Of a stretch of DNA of 64,000 nt, positions 62,554 through 64,000 are shown piece by piece. A program made the position numbers and the translations under genes. Location: NCBI RefSeq assembly GCF_002251385.1, contig NZ_NPJJ01000023.1, positions 1-64,000 of the forward strand. Direction: 5' to 3'. This stretch comes from Prevotella sp. P5-108. Its GTDB lineage: Bacteria; Bacteroidota; Bacteroidia; Bacteroidales; Bacteroidaceae. The first letter of the stretch is position 1, and every line of letters starts with the position of its first letter. Under the pieces are notes generated by a model that was not told the origin of the DNA, did no database searches, and saw only the letters and a program-made list of their open reading frames with translations.

Positions 62554-64000
62554 TCATGAGTTGGCTATGTCTCCCGGCAACATGCCGTATTCGTCCTTGA
62601 AACACTTGGTGAAGTAGGACGGCGCCGAGAAGCCCACCTCGTATGCCACTTCGGCGATGGTCATGCTGCGGTTCTCCAGCAACCGCTTGCCCTTGGCGAG
62701 GCGTGCCTTGCGCAGGATGTCGACCACCGACGAGCCCGTCATGGCTTTGATCTTGCGATAGAGCTGCACGCGGCTCAGACCTATCTCCTTGCCGATGTCC
62801 TCGACACCGAAGTCGCAGTCGGAGAGATGCTGCTGGATGATGGCGTTGAGCTGCTTGACAAACTGCTTGTCTCGGGCGTTGAGCTGTGTGGCCTCGACCT
62901 CGGTCTCTACATCTGCGGCACGCTGGTATACATGCTTGAGCAGCTTTCGCTGCTTCAGCAGATTGTCGATGCGTGCCAGGAGCACCTTGCCGTGGAATGG
63001 CTTGGTGATGTAGGAGTCGGCGCCATGCTCATAGCCTTCTGCGCGGTGTTCCTCCAGGTTCTTGGCGGTGAGCATGATGACCGGGATGTGCGAGGTGGCG
63101 GTTCCGGTCTTGAGCTGCTCGGTGAATTCGAGTCCGTCCATCACCGGCATCATCACGTCGCAGACCACCAGGTCGGGCACCTCCCTGCGTGCCACCTCCA
63201 GACCCTCCTTGCCGTCGGCAGCCTCAATTACGAAGTAGGTGTCCTGCAACAGCGTGCGCTCATACTGGCGTATGTCGTTGTTGTCGTCGATGATGAGTAT
63301 CGTGGGCTTGTCGGCTTCTTCGCTCACCAGCTGTTGCACCTTGCCCTGCTGCTTGTCGCCGTCGTCGATGTATTGCAGCGCTGCCTCGTCGGCGGTCGGG
63401 GTGATGGTGTCGGTGTCGTCGGCTATCGGCGCGCCGTCGGCCTGATGGCGGGGGATGACCACGATGAAGTCGGCGCCCATGCCGGGACGGCTCTCCACCC
63501 TTGCCTCGCCGTGGTGGAGTTCGGCGAACGACTTGACCAGAGCCAGTCCTATGCCCGTGCCGCTTGCGGCGCCCTTGAGCTGGAAGAACCGCTCAAACAC
63601 CTTGTCCGCCTCTGCGCTGGCGATACCCTTGCCCGTGTCGCGCACATCGATGCGTATGTTGTCGGCCTCGGCGGCGAGCGTCACATGGATTTCGCCTCCT
63701 GCCGGAGTGTATTTCAGTGCGTTGCTGATGAGGTTGAACACGATGCGCGCCACTTTCTCCTTGTCGGCGACCATCATGCGGTCGGTGTCGAAGCCTGTGG
63801 AGGCACAGTCCATCCTTATCTTCTTGCGCTCGGCAGTCAGGCGGAAGTCGTCGGTCCACACCCTCATTGCCTCGACGATGTCAAAGCGGCTGAGGCTAAG
63901 CTCCATCTTGCCGTTCTGTATCTTGCGGAAGTCGAGGATATTGCCCACGAGCTGCTGTAGAGCCAGCGCGTTGCGCTGCACCATCTTGAGCAGTTCGCGG
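62554..64000 (-). CDS. Hybrid two-component sensor-regulator (HTCS), 5' end outside window
   Basis: The visible part (about 480 residues, open to the window end) has the second helix of a HisKA domain (LALQQLVGNILDFRKIQNGK), an HATPase domain (GTGIGLALVKSF), a receiver domain with the phosphorylated Asp in DLVVCDVMMPVMDG, and a C-terminal AraC-type HTH (DIGKEIGLSRVQLYRKIKAM, VAYEVGFSAPSYFTKCFKDE). This order is the HTCS class of Bacteroidetes carbohydrate regulators. The sensor domain is not visible. Position beside the fructan operon suggests that it senses fructose or fructans, as BT1754 does in B. thetaiotaomicron. Confidence 0.93.
   Translation of the reverse strand, partial: RELLKMVQRNALALQQLVGNILDFRKIQNGKMELSLSRFDIVEAMRVWTDDFRLTAERKKIRMDCASTGFDTDRMMVADKEKVARIVFNLISNALKYTPAGGEIHVTLAAEADNIRIDVRDTGKGIASAEADKVFERFFQLKGAASGTGIGLALVKSFAELHHGEARVESRPGMGADFIVVIPRHQADGAPIADDTDTITPTADEAALQYIDDGDKQQGKVQQLVSEEADKPTILIIDDNNDIRQYERTLLQDTYFVIEAADGKEGLEVARREVPDLVVCDVMMPVMDGLEFTEQLKTGTATSHIPVIMLTAKNLEEHRAEGYEHGADSYITKPFHGKVLLARIDNLLKQRKLLKHVYQRAADVETEVEATQLNARDKQFVKQLNAIIQQHLSDCDFGVEDIGKEIGLSRVQLYRKIKAMTGSSVVDILRKARLAKGKRLLENRSMTIAEVAYEVGFSAPSYFTKCFKDEYGMLPGDIANS

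Overview
The window looks like a chromosomal segment of a Prevotella-type member of the Bacteroidales. The grounds are promoters of the Bacteroidetes form (TTG or TTTG, about 20 nt, then TAnnTTTG), few Shine-Dalgarno sites, extracellular proteins with a conserved C-terminal tail (GRVYNLNGQ...GLQPGIYI), a DUF4290 gene, a hybrid two-component regulator and a carboxynorspermidine-type dehydrogenase. Layout: 1-5603 holds the end of a 5S rRNA, a polyamine/recA operon and dnaK. 5517-14485 is an integrated genetic element at the 3' end of dnaK, with a 19-bp dnaK-end sequence at both borders (18 of 19 identical). It carries a zinc-finger/HTH protein, a tyrosine integrase, two unknown genes, an excisionase-like HTH protein, a RepA-type ATPase and a Toprim-like primase. 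It also holds a non-coding block with long inverted repeats and 9-bp iterons, an ABC-F ATPase and a broken IS256 transposase; no relaxase was seen. 14486-24139 is accessory DNA: two copies of a cassette pairing a large secreted protein with a roughly 70-residue peptide (the first broken at a G8 tract), an IS66 remnant, a hipBA toxin-antitoxin pair and a truncated IS4 transposase. From 24140 on most genes are core functions. GNAT and VOC genes are followed by repeats and an outer-membrane barrel gene, then recQ, clpX, clpP and tig (reading right to left). Next come lptB, a MlaEF-type lipid transporter, a MATE exporter, a GH3 glycosidase, a Fur-family regulator, a CBM9-like protein, a sugar kinase-like protein and a heavy-metal P-type ATPase with a natural His6 start. 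A seven-gene minus-strand operon (tsaB, DUF4290, murA, rimM, dxr, rseP, trpS) is divergent from yicC-gmk-nadD. A TonB-receptor-like barrel gene with a C10 tract in its first codons follows. The right end is a small fructan-use locus: hybrid two-component regulator (cut by the window end), outer-membrane receptor, GH32 fructanase, MFS sugar transporter and fructokinase, with no SusD gene. How the genes work together: the fructan locus would sense, bind, cut, import and phosphorylate fructose units, and tig/clpP/clpX with dnaK form a protein-quality set. The tsaB-trpS operon joins tRNA modification, cell wall, ribosome maturation, isoprenoid and envelope-stress functions. The most unusual signals are in non-coding DNA: the origin-like block of the dnaK element, three separate arrays of 21-bp units sharing a CAYGAR core, and homopolymer tracts at the 5' ends of two surface-protein genes.
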